DNA from: Sphaerotilus sulfidivorans
GTDB lineage: Bacteria > Pseudomonadota > Gammaproteobacteria > Burkholderiales > Burkholderiaceae_C
NCBI RefSeq assembly: GCF_013426975.1
Contig: NZ_JACCPY010000022.1
Coordinates: forward strand, 1 to 64,000
Direction: 5' to 3'
DNA: 64,000 nucleotides
Shown here: piece by piece, positions 36,825 to 46,636 of the stretch
How the letters are laid out: each line of letters begins with the position of its first letter
Numbering within the stretch: position 1 is the stretch's first letter
Notes under the pieces: model-generated
The model's input: the letters and a program-made list of their open reading frames with translations, nothing else
What the model was told of the DNA's origin: nothing
Databases searched by the model: none
Position numbers and translations under genes: made by a program

Positions 36825-36994
36825 CCGGAAAGATGGCGCTGCGCTCGAGGTTCTGAGGGTTCTGCAAGGGCGCGACCACGGTGCGGCCACGGCGCCGCTT
36901 CGGCGCGGCGCGGTTATAGCATGCAGGCCCAAGCCGCCTGCCGAGGCGATTCCCCGAGACGGCCGGATCTGCGGAATCGGGCGGAGCGGGCTGG

Positions 36995-37000
36995 CACAAT
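36995..37000 (+). promoter_or_regulatory. alr: -10-like CACAAT nine bases before alr
   Basis: CACAAT ends 9 bases before the alr ATG (37010). No Shine-Dalgarno is present, so transcription may start at or within two bases of the start codon. Confidence 0.4.
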
Positions 37001-37009
37001 CTCGCGATC

Positions 37010-38122
37010 ATGCCCCGTCCGATCGAAGCCCTCGTCCATCCCGACGCCCTCGCCCGCAACCTGGCCAGCGCACGCCGGCGCGCACCCGACGCCCGGCTGT
37101 GGGCGGTCATCAAGGCCAATGCCTACGGGCACGGCATCGAGCGCATCTGGCCGGGCCTGCTCGGTGCCGACGGCCTGGCGATGCTCGACCTCGACGAGGC
37201 GCAGCGGGTGCGCGACCTGGGCTGGCGCGGCCCGGTGCTGCTGCTGGAAGGCTGCTTCGAGCCGCGCGACCTCGAGCTGTGCTCGCGGCTGAACCTCTGG
37301 CATGTCGTGCACTGCGACGAGCAGATCGACTGGCTGGCCGCGCACAAGACGCACCAGCCGCACCGCGTCTTCCTGAAGATGAACAGCGGCATGAACCGCC
37401 TGGGCTTCACCGCAGCGCACCTGCGCAGCGCCTGGGCACGGCTGGACGCGCTGCCCCAGGTCGACGAGATCTCGCTGGTGACGCACTTCTCCGACGCCGA
37501 CGGCCCGCGCGGCGTCAAGCATCAGGTCGAGGCCTTCGTCCAGGCCACCCGCGACCTGCCGGGCGAACGCTCGCTGAGCAACAGCGCGGCCATCCTGCGC
37601 CATGCGGCCGCCGCCGACGTGCGCGCCGACTGGGTGCGCAGCGGCATCCTGAGCTACGGCAGCGCGCCCGACTTTCCCGAGCACGACATCCACCACTGGG
37701 GCCTGGTGCCGGCGATGACGCTGCGCTCGCGCCTGATCGCGGTGCAGCAGCTGCAGCCCGGCGACAGCGTCGGCTACGGCAGCCGCTTCGTCGCCGAGCG
37801 CGCGATGCGCATCGGCATCGTTGCCTGCGGCTATGCCGACGGCTATCCGCGCCTGGCCGACAGCGGCACGCCGGTGCTGGTCGATGGCGTGCGCACCGGC
37901 ACCGTCGGCCGGGTGTCGATGGACATGCTGGCGGTCGACCTGACGCCGGTGCCGGCGGCCGGCTTCGGCAGCGAGGTCACGCTGTGGGGCCATGGCCCGC
38001 GCGGCACGCAGCTGTCGATCGACGAGATCGCGCACGGCGCCGGCACCATCGGCTACGAGCTGATGTGCGCGCTGGCGCAGCGTGTGCCGGTGCGCGTGGT
38101 CGATCTGGCGCCGCAGGACTGA
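37010..38122 (+). CDS. alr: Alanine racemase
   Basis: The 370-residue PLP enzyme interconverts L- and D-alanine for peptidoglycan or D-alanine catabolism. [12 protein letters not shown] (about residues 31-42) has the PLP lysine; [19 protein letters not shown] and GYGSRF, followed by CGYADGYPR, are typical, and [13 protein letters not shown] holds the C-terminal substrate contact. One racemase gene is visible; whether it serves biosynthesis or the dadA pathway is not decided. The start lacks a ribosome site but has a CACAAT 9 bases upstream. Confidence 0.96.
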   Translation: MPRPIEALVHPDALARNLASARRRAPDARLWAVIKANAYGHGIERIWPGLLGADGLAMLDLDEAQRVRDLGWRGPVLLLEGCFEPRDLELCSRLNLWHVVHCDEQIDWLAAHKTHQPHRVFLKMNSGMNRLGFTAAHLRSAWARLDALPQVDEISLVTHFSDADGPRGVKHQVEAFVQATRDLPGERSLSNSAAILRHAAAADVRADWVRSGILSYGSAPDFPEHDIHHWGLVPAMTLRSRLIAVQQLQPGDSVGYGSRFVAERAMRIGIVACGYADGYPRLADSGTPVLVDGVRTGTVGRVSMDMLAVDLTPVPAAGFGSEVTLWGHGPRGTQLSIDEIAHGAGTIGYELMCALAQRVPVRVVDLAPQD

Positions 38123-38156
38123 TTCCCCCCTCGAAGATGAAGACTGAACTCCGCCG

Positions 38157-38747
38157 ATGCCCGCCCTCCACACTGCCTCTCCGGCGCCCGCCGCCGCCCG
38201 TCCGACGCTCTACGGACCGATCTCCCGCCTGGCCCACTGGGGCGGCGCCCTGCTGACGATCGCGCTGCTGGCACTCGGCCTGATCGCCGAGGAGCTGCTG
38301 CCTGACGGTGCGCTGCGCAGGAAGCTCTGGGCCTGGCATGTCGGACTGGGCATGCTGGCGCTGCTGCCGCTGCTGCTGCGGGCGCAGTGGAGCGTGCTGG
38401 CGCTGCTGGCCGGGCGCCGTCCGGCACCGCTGTCGGCCCCGGGCCCGCTGCGCTGGCTCGAGCACGGCGTGCATGCGGGCCTGCTGGCCGTCATGCTGGT
38501 GATGGCCTTCAGCGGCCCGCTGATGTACTGGAGCGAAGGCGAGCCGGTCCATGTGCTGGGCTGGTTCTCGGTGCCCTCGCCGATCGAGGCGAACGCGGCG
38601 CTGCACTACTACAGCGGCCGGCTGCACGAGCTGGGCTCGAAGCTGATGCTGGCGCTGCTGGCGCTGCATGTGGCGGGTGCGTTGCGCCACGGCCGCAGTT
38701 CGCTGCGTCGCATGGCCGGGCCGCGGCCGCAACAGTCAGCGCGCTGA
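38157..38747 (+). CDS. Cytochrome b561 family protein
   Basis: The 196-residue inner-membrane di-heme b protein has four helices (about residues 28-47, 58-76, 98-120, 158-178). Candidate heme ligands are H27 in SRLAHWGG, the His in WAWHVGLG, the one in EHGVHAG, and the one in LLALHVAGALRH. Such proteins transfer electrons from quinol to a periplasmic acceptor. No obvious partner is adjacent. It begins 34 bases after alr and may be cotranscribed. Confidence 0.88.
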   Translation: MPALHTASPAPAAARPTLYGPISRLAHWGGALLTIALLALGLIAEELLPDGALRRKLWAWHVGLGMLALLPLLLRAQWSVLALLAGRRPAPLSAPGPLRWLEHGVHAGLLAVMLVMAFSGPLMYWSEGEPVHVLGWFSVPSPIEANAALHYYSGRLHELGSKLMLALLALHVAGALRHGRSSLRRMAGPRPQQSAR

Positions 38748-38783
38748 CACCAGGCTGACGGCACCAGGCACGACTGGTGCAAG

Positions 38784-39329
38784 ATGGCGGAGACTCCACC
38801 ACCGACCTCACGGTCTGCACCCTCCATGGATCTCCCCTCCCACCAGCTGACGATGACGGTGCTGATGACGCCGGACATGGCCAACTTCTCCGGCAATGTG
38901 CACGGCGGCACCATCCTGAAGCTGCTCGACCAGGTCGCCTACGCCTGCGCCAGCCGCTATGCCGGCCGCTACACCGTCACGCTCAGCGTCGACCAGGTGA
39001 TGTTCCGCCAGCCGATCCACGTCGGCGAGCTGGTCACCTTCCTGGCCAGCGTCAACTACACCGGCACCTCGTCGATGGAGATCGGCGTGAAGGTGGTGGC
39101 CGAGAACATCCGCACCCAGGTCGTGCGCCATGCCAACTCGTGCTTCTTCACGATGGTGGCGGTCGGCGACGACGGCAAGCCGGTGCCGGTGCCGCCGCTG
39201 CGCCCGTTCAACGCCGAGGAGAAGCGCCGCTGGGCCAATGCCCAGGCCCGGCGCGAGCTGCGCACCGAGATGGAGCAGCGGCTGCGTGCGGTGCGCACCC
39301 AGCCGCCCGCTCCGGCCAGCGCAGGCTGA
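38784..39329 (+). CDS. Acyl-CoA thioesterase, hotdog fold (YciA-like)
   Basis: A 181-residue cytoplasmic thioesterase. PSHQLTMTVLMTPDMANFSGNVHGGTILKLLDQVAYACASRYAG (about residues 18-61) contains the active-site region of acyl-CoA hydrolases. VDQVMFRQPIHVGELVTFLASVNYTGTSSMEIGVKV is the second conserved strand-helix block. It hydrolyses acyl-CoA, chain-length preference unknown. The ATG at 38784 or 38826 are both possible; the earlier is used for lack of a ribosome site at either. Confidence 0.9.
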   Translation: MAETPPPTSRSAPSMDLPSHQLTMTVLMTPDMANFSGNVHGGTILKLLDQVAYACASRYAGRYTVTLSVDQVMFRQPIHVGELVTFLASVNYTGTSSMEIGVKVVAENIRTQVVRHANSCFFTMVAVGDDGKPVPVPPLRPFNAEEKRRWANAQARRELRTEMEQRLRAVRTQPPAPASAG

Positions 39330-39338
39330 GCGGCAGCC

Positions 39339-40268
39339 TCAGGGCTCGATCGCCAGGCCGCGGATCGGCGCACCGGTTGCGACCGGGCCGATGCGCCGGG
39401 CCTGGCCGCTCTTCAGGTCGACCCGGTAGAGCCGGGTGCGGTCGGTGCGCAGCGCCGCCAGCGCGGTGTTGTCGATGTCGGCGATGTCGAAGGCCGCATC
39501 CGAGACGTCCTTCACCCCGAGCGGCCCGACGGTGCTCAGCAGCCCGGTGTTGGGCGAGACCGCCGGCGTGGCGCCTTCCAGCGAGCCCTGCATCACCAGC
39601 GTGCCGGCCGCCTGGTCGATCGCGTAGTTGGTGGTCAGCTTGTCGCTGGTCTTGTTGTAGGTGTAGCCGGCGGCATCGATGCGCGGCGTGCGGCCGCGGG
39701 CCGGATCGCCCTCGGCATAGCGCAGCGCGCCGTCGGGCTGCAGGCCCTCGGCCTTCGGGTCGCCGTCGACCAGCGCGCCGGTGTCGGGATGGGCCCGCAG
39801 ATTCACCGCGGCGCCGACGATGCGGATGCGGTCGGCGGCCGGATTGAAATCGAAGCCGATCGGCCCGGACGGCAGCGCCAGCGCCAGTGGCGCACCGGAC
39901 CCCACCGGGGTGAGCTGACCGCTGCCGGTGTCGACGGTGTAGAGCCGGCCCTGGCGGGTCAGCAGGTACAGCACGCCCCGCGCGACCCGGAAGTCGATGC
40001 CGACCACCTCGTCCCCGGCGGCCAGACCGCGCAGCGCGACCTGCTGCTCGATGCGGTCGGGGCGGCCTGCGCGCACCAGCTGCAGCTGGTGATCGGCGCT
40101 GACGAGCCAGACGCGGTGTTCGCGGGCCTGGGGCGAGAGGCCCTCGGCGGTGATCGCCTCCGGCGCACGCGGCCGGGGCGGCATGCCGGCGCAGGCCGAC
40201 AGCAGCAGAGCCGCAGCCAGGGCCGAAACGACCGGAGAGAAGGACGGAGCAGGACGGGAGCGCTTCAT
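39339..40268 (-). CDS. DUF4394-type beta-propeller-like lipoprotein
   Basis: The 309-residue protein has a lipoprotein signal (VVSALAAALLLSACAG, Cys near residue 27). It then has a DUF4394 domain with repeated VVGIDFRVARGVLYLLTRQGRLYTVDTGSGQLTPVG-type units and IGFDFNPAADRIRIVGAAVNLRAHPDTGALVDGDP. It should be anchored to the outer or inner membrane facing the periplasm. The function of DUF4394 is unknown; the repeats suggest a propeller. It ends 10 bases from the convergent thioesterase stop. Confidence 0.85.
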   Translation of the reverse strand: MKRSRPAPSFSPVVSALAAALLLSACAGMPPRPRAPEAITAEGLSPQAREHRVWLVSADHQLQLVRAGRPDRIEQQVALRGLAAGDEVVGIDFRVARGVLYLLTRQGRLYTVDTGSGQLTPVGSGAPLALALPSGPIGFDFNPAADRIRIVGAAVNLRAHPDTGALVDGDPKAEGLQPDGALRYAEGDPARGRTPRIDAAGYTYNKTSDKLTTNYAIDQAAGTLVMQGSLEGATPAVSPNTGLLSTVGPLGVKDVSDAAFDIADIDNTALAALRTDRTRLYRVDLKSGQARRIGPVATGAPIRGLAIEP

Positions 40269-40366
40269 GGACGGCCTTTCATGCCGGAGAAGAACAGCCC
40301 CGGCACCGGCCCATCGGCAGCGCGGCGCGCGCCTTGAGCCCGGGCAGACCCGCCGCCCGGCCGCGT

Positions 40367-40996
40367 TCAGGCTGCGCGCCGGAACATCGCCAGGAAAAGG
40401 CCCGCAGCCACGAACAGGCCGCCGAAGCTGCGGTTCATCCAGCGCAGCTGGCCCGGCGTGCGCAGTGCGCCCAGCACCCGCGAGGCCAGACCCACATAGC
40501 CGGCCATCACCACCAGATCGGTGAAGGCCAGCGTCAGCGCGATCGTCAGGTACTGCGGCACCAGCGGCTGCGCCTGATCGATGAACTGCGGCATCACCGC
40601 CAGCAGGAAGACGGTGCCCTTCGGATTGACCGTGTTGATCATCCAGCCGCGCAGCACCAGGGCCAGGCGCGAGGTGCCGGCGCCGGTGTCCTCGGCCGAC
40701 ACCAGCGGTGCCTCGGCGGCGCGCCACTGCTGGATGCCCAGCCAGACCAGATAGGCCACGCCCAGCCATTTCAGCATCGAGAAGGCCCAGGCCGAGGTCG
40801 CCATCAGCGCGCCCAGGCCGACCGAGACGACAAGCACCTGGGTCCAGATGCCCAGCACCAGTCCGATGACGATGGCATAGCCACGCCAGAAGCCATGACG
40901 CACGCCGGCGCTCATCGACGCCACCGCGCCGGGTCCGGGAGACAGGCTGATGGCCCAGCAGGCCGCGAAGAAGGTGATCCAGGTCGAGAATTCCAT
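40367..40996 (-). CDS. LysE/RhtB-family amino acid exporter
   Basis: The 209-residue, about six-helix inner-membrane protein has the LysE start FSTWITFFAACWAISLSPGPGAVASMSAGVRHGFWRGY with the SPGPG motif, and the NPKGTVFLLAVMPQFI block. It likely exports an amino acid or homoserine lactone-like compound; the substrate is not evident. ATG 40996 has TACAAC six bases upstream on the minus strand and no ribosome site, so it is a leaderless candidate. It is divergent from radA. Confidence 0.9.
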   Translation of the reverse strand: MEFSTWITFFAACWAISLSPGPGAVASMSAGVRHGFWRGYAIVIGLVLGIWTQVLVVSVGLGALMATSAWAFSMLKWLGVAYLVWLGIQQWRAAEAPLVSAEDTGAGTSRLALVLRGWMINTVNPKGTVFLLAVMPQFIDQAQPLVPQYLTIALTLAFTDLVVMAGYVGLASRVLGALRTPGQLRWMNRSFGGLFVAAGLFLAMFRRAA

Positions 40997-41002
40997 CGCG
41001 GC

Positions 41003-41042
41003 GTTGTAGCACAGCCCCCGCGGCAACCCGCGCAGCGACAAT
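41003..41042. promoter_or_regulatory. Divergent -10 elements of the LysE gene and radA
   Basis: TACAAC on the minus strand (41008-41003) is 6 bases before the LysE ATG (40996). GACAAT on the plus strand (41037-41042) is 6 bases before the radA ATG (41049). Both starts lack a Shine-Dalgarno, in a 52-base gap. Confidence 0.45.
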
Positions 41043-41048
41043 CCCCCC

Positions 41049-42428
41049 ATGGCCCGTGACAAGACGCTCTACACCTGCCGCGAGTGCGGCGGCACCAGCC
41101 CGAAGTGGCTGGGCAAGTGCCCGCACTGCAATGCGTGGAACACCCTCGACGAGACCGTCCCTGAGCCGGCGGCCGCCGCCGGTGCGGCCGGGCGCAACAC
41201 CCGCTTCCAGGCGCTGGCCAGGAGCCAGCCGGTGGCCACGCTGGCCGACATCGAGGCGGCAGAGATCGCGCGCACGCCGACCGGGCTGGAGGAACTCGAC
41301 CGGGTGCTCGGCGGCGGCATCGTCGAGGGCGGCGTGGTGCTGATCGGCGGCGACCCCGGCATCGGCAAGAGCACGCTGCTGCTGCAGGCGGCCGAGGCGC
41401 TGTCGCGGCAGATGGGCGTGCTCTACGTGACCGGCGAGGAGTCCGGCGCGCAGGTGGCGCTGCGTGCGCGCCGCCTCGGCCTGGAGGGGCTGCAGCTGCG
41501 CCTGCTGGCCGAGATCGGCCTGGAGCGCATCCTGGCGACGCTGGCGGCCGAGCAGCCGGCCTTCTGCGTCATCGACTCGATCCAGACGCTGTTCTCCGAG
41601 CAGCTCAGCTCGGCGCCGGGCTCGGTCGCGCAGGTGCGCGAGTGCGCCGCGCAGCTCACCCGGGTGGCCAAGTCGAGCGGCTGCACCATCGTGCTGGTCG
41701 GCCATGTCACCAAGGAAGGCGCGCTGGCCGGTCCCCGGGTGCTGGAGCACATCGTCGACACGGTGCTCTATTTCGAGGGCGACACCCATTCGAGCTTCCG
41801 GCTGGTGCGCGCGATCAAGAACCGCTTCGGCGCGGTCAACGAGATCGGCGTCTTCGCGATGACCGACAAGGGCCTGAAGGGCGTCACCAACCCGAGCGCG
41901 ATCTTCCTGTCGACCCAGGGCGAACCGGTGCCCGGCGCCTGCGTGCTGGTGACACTGGAGGGCACGCGGCCGATGCTGGTGGAGATCCAGGCGCTGGTCG
42001 ATGCGGGCGGCCCGAGCCCGCGCCGGCTCAGCGTCGGCCTGGACCGCGACCGGCTGGCGATGCTGCTGGCGGTGCTGCACCGCCACGCCGGGGTGTCGTG
42101 CGCCGACCAGGACGTGTTCGTCAATGCGGTCGGTGGCGTGCGCATCGGCGAGCCGGCGGCCGACCTGGCGGTGCTGCTGGCGATCCAGAGCTCCTTGCGC
42201 GGGCGGGCGCTGCCCAAGGGCTTCATCGCCTTCGGCGAGGTCGGCCTGGCCGGCGAGGTGCGCCCGGCCCCGCGCGGCCAGGACCGCCTGAAGGAGGCCG
42301 CCAAGCTCGGCTTCTCGGTCGCGCTGGTGCCGCGCGCCAATGCGCCGAAGAAGGCGATCGAGGGGCTGACGGTGCATCCGGTCGACCGCATCGAGCAGGC
42401 GATCGAGGTGCTGCGCGGCCTCGACTGA
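41049..42428 (+). CDS. radA: DNA repair protein RadA
   Basis: A 459-residue branch-migration ATPase that processes recombination intermediates. It has a C4 zinc finger YTCRECGGTSPKWLGKCPHC (residues 7-26), Walker A GGDPGIGKST, Walker B FCVIDSIQTL, the RadA-specific KNRFGAVNEIGVF, and a C-terminal Lon-like domain (PSPRRLSVGLDRDRLAMLLAVLHRH onward). It is complete. alr lies 3 kb upstream on the same strand with other genes in between. Leaderless start is likely. Confidence 0.97.
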   Translation: MARDKTLYTCRECGGTSPKWLGKCPHCNAWNTLDETVPEPAAAAGAAGRNTRFQALARSQPVATLADIEAAEIARTPTGLEELDRVLGGGIVEGGVVLIGGDPGIGKSTLLLQAAEALSRQMGVLYVTGEESGAQVALRARRLGLEGLQLRLLAEIGLERILATLAAEQPAFCVIDSIQTLFSEQLSSAPGSVAQVRECAAQLTRVAKSSGCTIVLVGHVTKEGALAGPRVLEHIVDTVLYFEGDTHSSFRLVRAIKNRFGAVNEIGVFAMTDKGLKGVTNPSAIFLSTQGEPVPGACVLVTLEGTRPMLVEIQALVDAGGPSPRRLSVGLDRDRLAMLLAVLHRHAGVSCADQDVFVNAVGGVRIGEPAADLAVLLAIQSSLRGRALPKGFIAFGEVGLAGEVRPAPRGQDRLKEAAKLGFSVALVPRANAPKKAIEGLTVHPVDRIEQAIEVLRGLD

Positions 42429-42639
42429 AGCGGACCGGTGGTGGGGTCGGGCTGGGCTGTTGCCGGATCCTTATTGACATTACCAGTTGTTTCACAAGGC
42501 TCGCAGCAGGACCGCTGCTACTACACTTTCCGGTTGTTCCGCCTCCTGCCGGCGCCTCGCCCCCCGATTCACGGGGCAGGTCGATCGACCGGATCCCGAC
42601 AAGGGGGCGGCCCATTCCTCCGGCGATAAGATCTGGTAC

Positions 42640-43104
42640 ATGAAAGTTTCCAATCAACGCTTGCTGAACGCGACCCTGGTGGCGGCTGCCCTGATCGCAG
42701 GCTGGACCATGCTTGGCTGGCAGGGTGTGGTGCTGGCCATCACGGTGATCGGCTTCTGGATGGTGCTGCAGTTCAACCGCGCCACCCGGCAGATGCGCAA
42801 TGTCGCCGACCGGCCCAAGGGCATGGTCGACAGCGTGGTCACGCTGCAGTCGAAGCTCGGCCACGGCATGAGCATGGCCGACGTGCTGTCCATCACCAAC
42901 AGCCTGGGTCAGCGGGTCCAGGGCACCCATGGCGACTGGATGTGGCGTGACAGCTACGGCAACCAGATCGTCGTGACCTTCCGCCGCGGCGGCGTCGAAC
43001 GCTGGGCCGCTACCCGCACCGATGGCGGCAATGCGCAGCAGGCCACGCCGGATGCGGCCACGGCCACCGGCAGCCCCCGCCAGCCCAGCGCCGCAGCCGC
43101 CTGA
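42640..43104 (+). CDS. Conserved hypothetical membrane-anchored protein
   Basis: The 154-residue protein has two hydrophobic segments near the N-terminus (about residues 8-24 and 27-45) and a soluble C-terminal part with GDWMWRDSYGNQIVVTFRRGGVERW, ending in a low-complexity Ala/Thr/Pro tail. No catalytic motif is visible. Database entries of this type are sometimes labelled glycerate kinase, which nothing in the sequence supports. The 211 bases before it hold a TTGACA (42474) without a well-placed -10. Confidence 0.65.
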   Translation: MKVSNQRLLNATLVAAALIAGWTMLGWQGVVLAITVIGFWMVLQFNRATRQMRNVADRPKGMVDSVVTLQSKLGHGMSMADVLSITNSLGQRVQGTHGDWMWRDSYGNQIVVTFRRGGVERWAATRTDGGNAQQATPDAATATGSPRQPSAAAA

Positions 43105-43122
43105 CCGCCTGGCGATCGCGAT

Positions 43123-45498
43123 TCAGCTCGGCACGACCCAGCCGAGCTTGATGCACACCTCTCGCGCCTGGTCGATCTGCTGGCGCAGCAGTCGCGCTAG
43201 CTCCTGACGCTGCGCGGCCTCGTCCGGCAGACCGCGCTCCTCGATCTGGCGGGCTGATTCGGCCAGCTGGCGCAGCCCCAGCGTCGCGGCCGTGCCCTTG
43301 ACACGGTGCGCCGCGGCGCCGAGGCCCTCGATCTGCTCGTGATCGATCCGGTCGAGCAGGTCGGCCAGCGTGCGGCTCTCGTCGGCGAAGAAGGACTGCA
43401 GCAGCGAGCGCAGCCGCTCGACGCCCAGCATCGCGCAGGTGTCGGTGATCAGCTCCAGATCCAGCACCCGGCCGGCATCGCCACGCCGGGGCCTCGACTT
43501 CGTCGCGGGGCGCGCCTCCACCACGGCGGCGGACACCGGCGGCGGACGCACTGCGGCCACCGCTGCGCTGCCCACCGAGCGGGCACCGAAGTGGCGACGC
43601 AGCATTTCCTCGACATCGTGGACCTGGACCGGCTTGGCCAGGAAATCGTCCATGCCCGCCGAACGCGCGCGATCCCGCGACTCCGCGAAGGCGTCCGCCG
43701 TCAGCGCGATGATGCGGGTGGCGCCGGCGGGCTGGGGCAGCTGGCGAATCGCCCGGGTCGAGGCCAGGCCGTCCATGTTGGGCATGTGCACATCCATCAG
43801 CACCAGGTCGAAGGGCGAAGCTTCACGCTGGCGCACCTGCTCGAGCGCCTCCCGACCATCGAGCGCCAGGCTGACCCGGTGCCCGAGCCGCTCCATCAGC
43901 ACCTGCATGTACTTGCGGTTGACCGGATGATCGTCGGCCACCAGCACCTCCAGCGCGCCCGTGCCGGTGTCTGCCCCCGGAGCGGGCGCAGCCGCATCGA
44001 TCCGGGCGCCGCCGACGGCCGGCGCAGCCGCCTCGGCCACCGGCGACTCCAGCGGCAGCAGCGGCAGCAGCACGCTGAAGGTGCTGCCCTGCCCGGGCTG
44101 GCTGTCGACCCGGATGTCACCGCCCATCATGCGCACCAGCTCGCGCGAGATCTCCAGGCCAAGACCGGTGCCGCCGAAGCGCCGGCTGATGCTGTCGTCG
44201 CCCTGGCTGAAGCGCTGGAACAGCCGGCCCAGCGTGGCGGCGTCCATGCCGATGCCGGTGTCGATGATGCGCAGCCGCGTCAGTGCCATGCCGCCCGGTG
44301 CGGCGGGTGGCAGCGCGTCGATCAGCAGCCGCACCTGGCCCCGGTCGGTGAACTTGATCGCGTTGCCGACCAGATTGAAGATCACCTGCTTGAGCCGCTT
44401 GCCGTCGACCTCGACGCGCTGGTGCAGCGCCGGATCGAGCACCGTCTCGAACTGCAGCCCCTTGGCCCGCGCCTGCGGTCGCATCAGGGCCTCGACCTCG
44501 GCCAGCAGGCGCGACAGGTCGACCGGATGGGGCGACAGCTCGAGCCGGCCCGACTCCAGCTTGGACAGGTCCAGCACATCGTTGAGGATGGCCAGCAGGT
44601 GCTCGCCGGACTGGCGCGCGATCTGCAGATGCTCGCGCTGCTGCGCATCGAGCGCGGAGCGGTCGAGCAGCGACATCATGCCCAGCAGGCCGTTGAAGGG
44701 CGTGCGCAGTTCATGGCTCATGTTGGCCAGGAAGGCGCTCTTGGCCCGGTTGGCCTGCTCGGCCTCGGTCTTGGCCTCCTCCAGCCGGGTGGCGAGCTGC
44801 TGCAGCGCCTCGCGGCGGCGCTCGAGCGCACGCATCTGCCGCACGACGATGCCGGCGAACAGCAGGATCAGCAGGCACTGGAACAGGGTCAGCGCGATGC
44901 CGATGCGGTTCTGCTGGCGCACGCCCTCGTTGCGGCTGACGATGCCCGCGCCCACCGCCTGGTTCGACAGCAGCGACAGATCGCGCACCGCCGGCGCCAG
45001 CGCCTCGTAGTCGGCGATCACCGCCTTCAGCGCGGCCGGGTCCAGCGGCTGGGGCGCCTCCGGGCCCAGCACGGTATCGACCCGCTCGACCATGCCGTGC
45101 AGCAGGCCCATCACCCGGTGATGCTCGGGCAGGTCGGGCATGACCTCGCGGGTGCGCTGCGGATCGACCAGGCTGATGCGGCTGACGAAGATGTCGTAGC
45201 GCTCGCGAAGATCCGTCTCGGCCAGATCGCGCTGCGCAGGCGGCAGGGCGGCGCCGTCGCGCGCGAAGTCGCGCAGCTGCTGACCCAGGCGCAGGTATTC
45301 GGTCTCGAGCTGGAAGAAGCTCCAGACGATGTTGTCGCCCTGATAGACGACATTGGCGCTGAGCAGGCGCAGCGACTGCGCCTGCAGCCAGGCGATGCCG
45401 CCGAAGACCAGCGCCAGCAGCAGCGCCATGACCGCCAGCAGGCGGCCGACCCGCCGCGATCCGGCCGGGGAAGTCACCGAGGCGGCCGTCCCGCTCAC
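43123..45498 (-). CDS. Hybrid sensor histidine kinase with receiver and Hpt domains
   Basis: A 791-residue membrane phosphorelay kinase. TM1 is about residues 18-40, a periplasmic helical sensor 41-195, TM2 about 200-220, then a coiled coil. The HisKA domain has phospho-His H262 in [10 protein letters not shown]; the ATPase domain has N-box NLVGNAIKF and [14 protein letters not shown]. The receiver has the DD pair at 522-523, phospho-Asp D569 in [11 protein letters not shown] and Lys in AKPVQ; the Hpt domain has H731 in [13 protein letters not shown]. All phosphorelay residues are intact. The GTG start at 45498 overlaps the upstream gene's TGA (GTGA), so it is coupled to a periplasmic sulfite-oxidase-fold protein that may feed its sensor. 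The partner regulator is elsewhere. Confidence 0.93.
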   Translation of the reverse strand: MSGTAASVTSPAGSRRVGRLLAVMALLLALVFGGIAWLQAQSLRLLSANVVYQGDNIVWSFFQLETEYLRLGQQLRDFARDGAALPPAQRDLAETDLRERYDIFVSRISLVDPQRTREVMPDLPEHHRVMGLLHGMVERVDTVLGPEAPQPLDPAALKAVIADYEALAPAVRDLSLLSNQAVGAGIVSRNEGVRQQNRIGIALTLFQCLLILLFAGIVVRQMRALERRREALQQLATRLEEAKTEAEQANRAKSAFLANMSHELRTPFNGLLGMMSLLDRSALDAQQREHLQIARQSGEHLLAILNDVLDLSKLESGRLELSPHPVDLSRLLAEVEALMRPQARAKGLQFETVLDPALHQRVEVDGKRLKQVIFNLVGNAIKFTDRGQVRLLIDALPPAAPGGMALTRLRIIDTGIGMDAATLGRLFQRFSQGDDSISRRFGGTGLGLEISRELVRMMGGDIRVDSQPGQGSTFSVLLPLLPLESPVAEAAAPAVGGARIDAAAPAPGADTGTGALEVLVADDHPVNRKYMQVLMERLGHRVSLALDGREALEQVRQREASPFDLVLMDVHMPNMDGLASTRAIRQLPQPAGATRIIALTADAFAESRDRARSAGMDDFLAKPVQVHDVEEMLRRHFGARSVGSAAVAAVRPPPVSAAVVEARPATKSRPRRGDAGRVLDLELITDTCAMLGVERLRSLLQSFFADESRTLADLLDRIDHEQIEGLGAAAHRVKGTAATLGLRQLAESARQIEERGLPDEAAQRQELARLLRQQIDQAREVCIKLGWVVPS

Positions 45499-46010
45499 TC
45501 GACCTCGATCACCTTCAGCTGCCAGGCCGAACGGCTGTAGTAGCGCTCGCTGCGCAGCGTCTCGTCGGCATCGAAGGGATAGATGATGAACAGCGGGCCC
45601 TTGTCGCGCACCGGCATCGGCTTGTCGTCGAGCAGCCGGGCCAGCACCACCGGGTAACGCGAGGCGTCCTCGACCGGCAGCTCGACCTTGTAGTCGTTGA
45701 GCGCGATCGCCCGCAGCGTGCGGCCCTGCGCGCCGGCGGCGGCCAGCACATCGCGCAGCAGCGGGCCGGTGAACTTGCGAGCCGTCGGGTACCAGGGCGT
45801 CTTGGTCGAGAAGCTGTGCTGGGGCATCGCCGCCAGCATGTCCATGTCGAACTGGGCGGTCTCGCCGGCATTGCGGATGCCGATGCGGCCGGAGATCGTC
45901 AGCACGACCCGGCCCTTGGGGGCCGGCAGCGCGGCGCGGACGACGCCCGGCAGCAGGGGCAGTGTGGTGGCGGCAGCCGCCGCAGCCAGAAGACGACGAC
46001 GATGCATCAT
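45495..46010 (-). CDS. Exported sulfite-oxidase-fold protein lacking the Mo-ligand cysteine
   Basis: The 171-residue protein has an Arg-rich signal peptide ([27 protein letters not shown]). It is followed by a molybdopterin-oxidoreductase-like domain: [46 protein letters not shown] and [31 protein letters not shown]. In catalytic relatives a Cys after the 'T..T' stretch binds molybdenum; here the mature protein has no cysteine at all, so Mo catalysis is unlikely. It overlaps the hybrid kinase start by 4 bases and probably serves as its periplasmic sensor or ligand-binding partner. GGAG precedes the ATG. Confidence 0.75.
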   Translation of the reverse strand: MMHRRRLLAAAAAATTLPLLPGVVRAALPAPKGRVVLTISGRIGIRNAGETAQFDMDMLAAMPQHSFSTKTPWYPTARKFTGPLLRDVLAAAGAQGRTLRAIALNDYKVELPVEDASRYPVVLARLLDDKPMPVRDKGPLFIIYPFDADETLRSERYYSRSAWQLKVIEVE

Positions 46011-46121
46011 GAGAGCGATCTCCAGGGCAGTCGCACGACACGCACGTGCGGCGCGGATGATGCCCGAGGAACCCTCAGGTATCACGTGCCGATGACACGG
46101 GGTCGATCGGCCGCAAGACGA

Positions 46122-46445
46122 TCAACCGAAGTGGCAGATGTAGTGGTAGGGCTCGCCCTCGACGCGGATCTCGAAGCGGGCGTTGCCCGGCACGCTGAAC
46201 TTCTCGCCAGGGCCGAAGGTCTGCCACTCGCTCGCGCCGGGCAGCAGCACGCTGCACGAGCCCGCCACCGTCTCCATGATCTCCGGCGCGCCGGTGCCGA
46301 ACGTCAGCTGCGCCGGCAGGATCACGCCCACGCTCTTGCGGGTACCGTCGGCGAAAGTGACGGTGTGGGAGACGCAGCGGCCGTCGAAGTAGACATTGGC
46401 CTGGGTCGAGACGGCGACGCCGTCGAGCTGTGCGGTGATGCTCAT
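46122..46445 (-). CDS. ppnP: Pyrimidine/purine nucleoside phosphorylase (DUF1255)
   Basis: The 107-residue cupin-fold enzyme phosphorolyses several nucleosides to base and ribose 1-phosphate. [47 protein letters not shown] and the ending [20 protein letters not shown] match YaiE/PpnP over full length. It stands alone between the sulfite-oxidase-fold gene and the acyl-CoA ligase. Confidence 0.93.
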   Translation of the reverse strand: MSITAQLDGVAVSTQANVYFDGRCVSHTVTFADGTRKSVGVILPAQLTFGTGAPEIMETVAGSCSVLLPGASEWQTFGPGEKFSVPGNARFEIRVEGEPYHYICHFG

Positions 46446-46636
46446 CGTGAAAGCCGCCGGAGGGCGGACAGCAAGGGGAAAGCGTTGCGGGATTGCAGCC
46501 GCCGATTCTAGGCGGGCACAGGCCTGTCCCGACCGCGACAGCGCCTCCGGGACGCCCCGATGCCGGCCGCCCGCGCCCGCGCCTACGCTGCAGCCCTGCT
46601 CCCCCTGGAACGACCCGACCGAGCGCGAGGTTCACG

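Noticed and set aside
42474-42479. Consensus TTGACA upstream of the hypothetical gene at 42640
   Set aside because: No acceptable -10 hexamer occurs 16-18 bases downstream.
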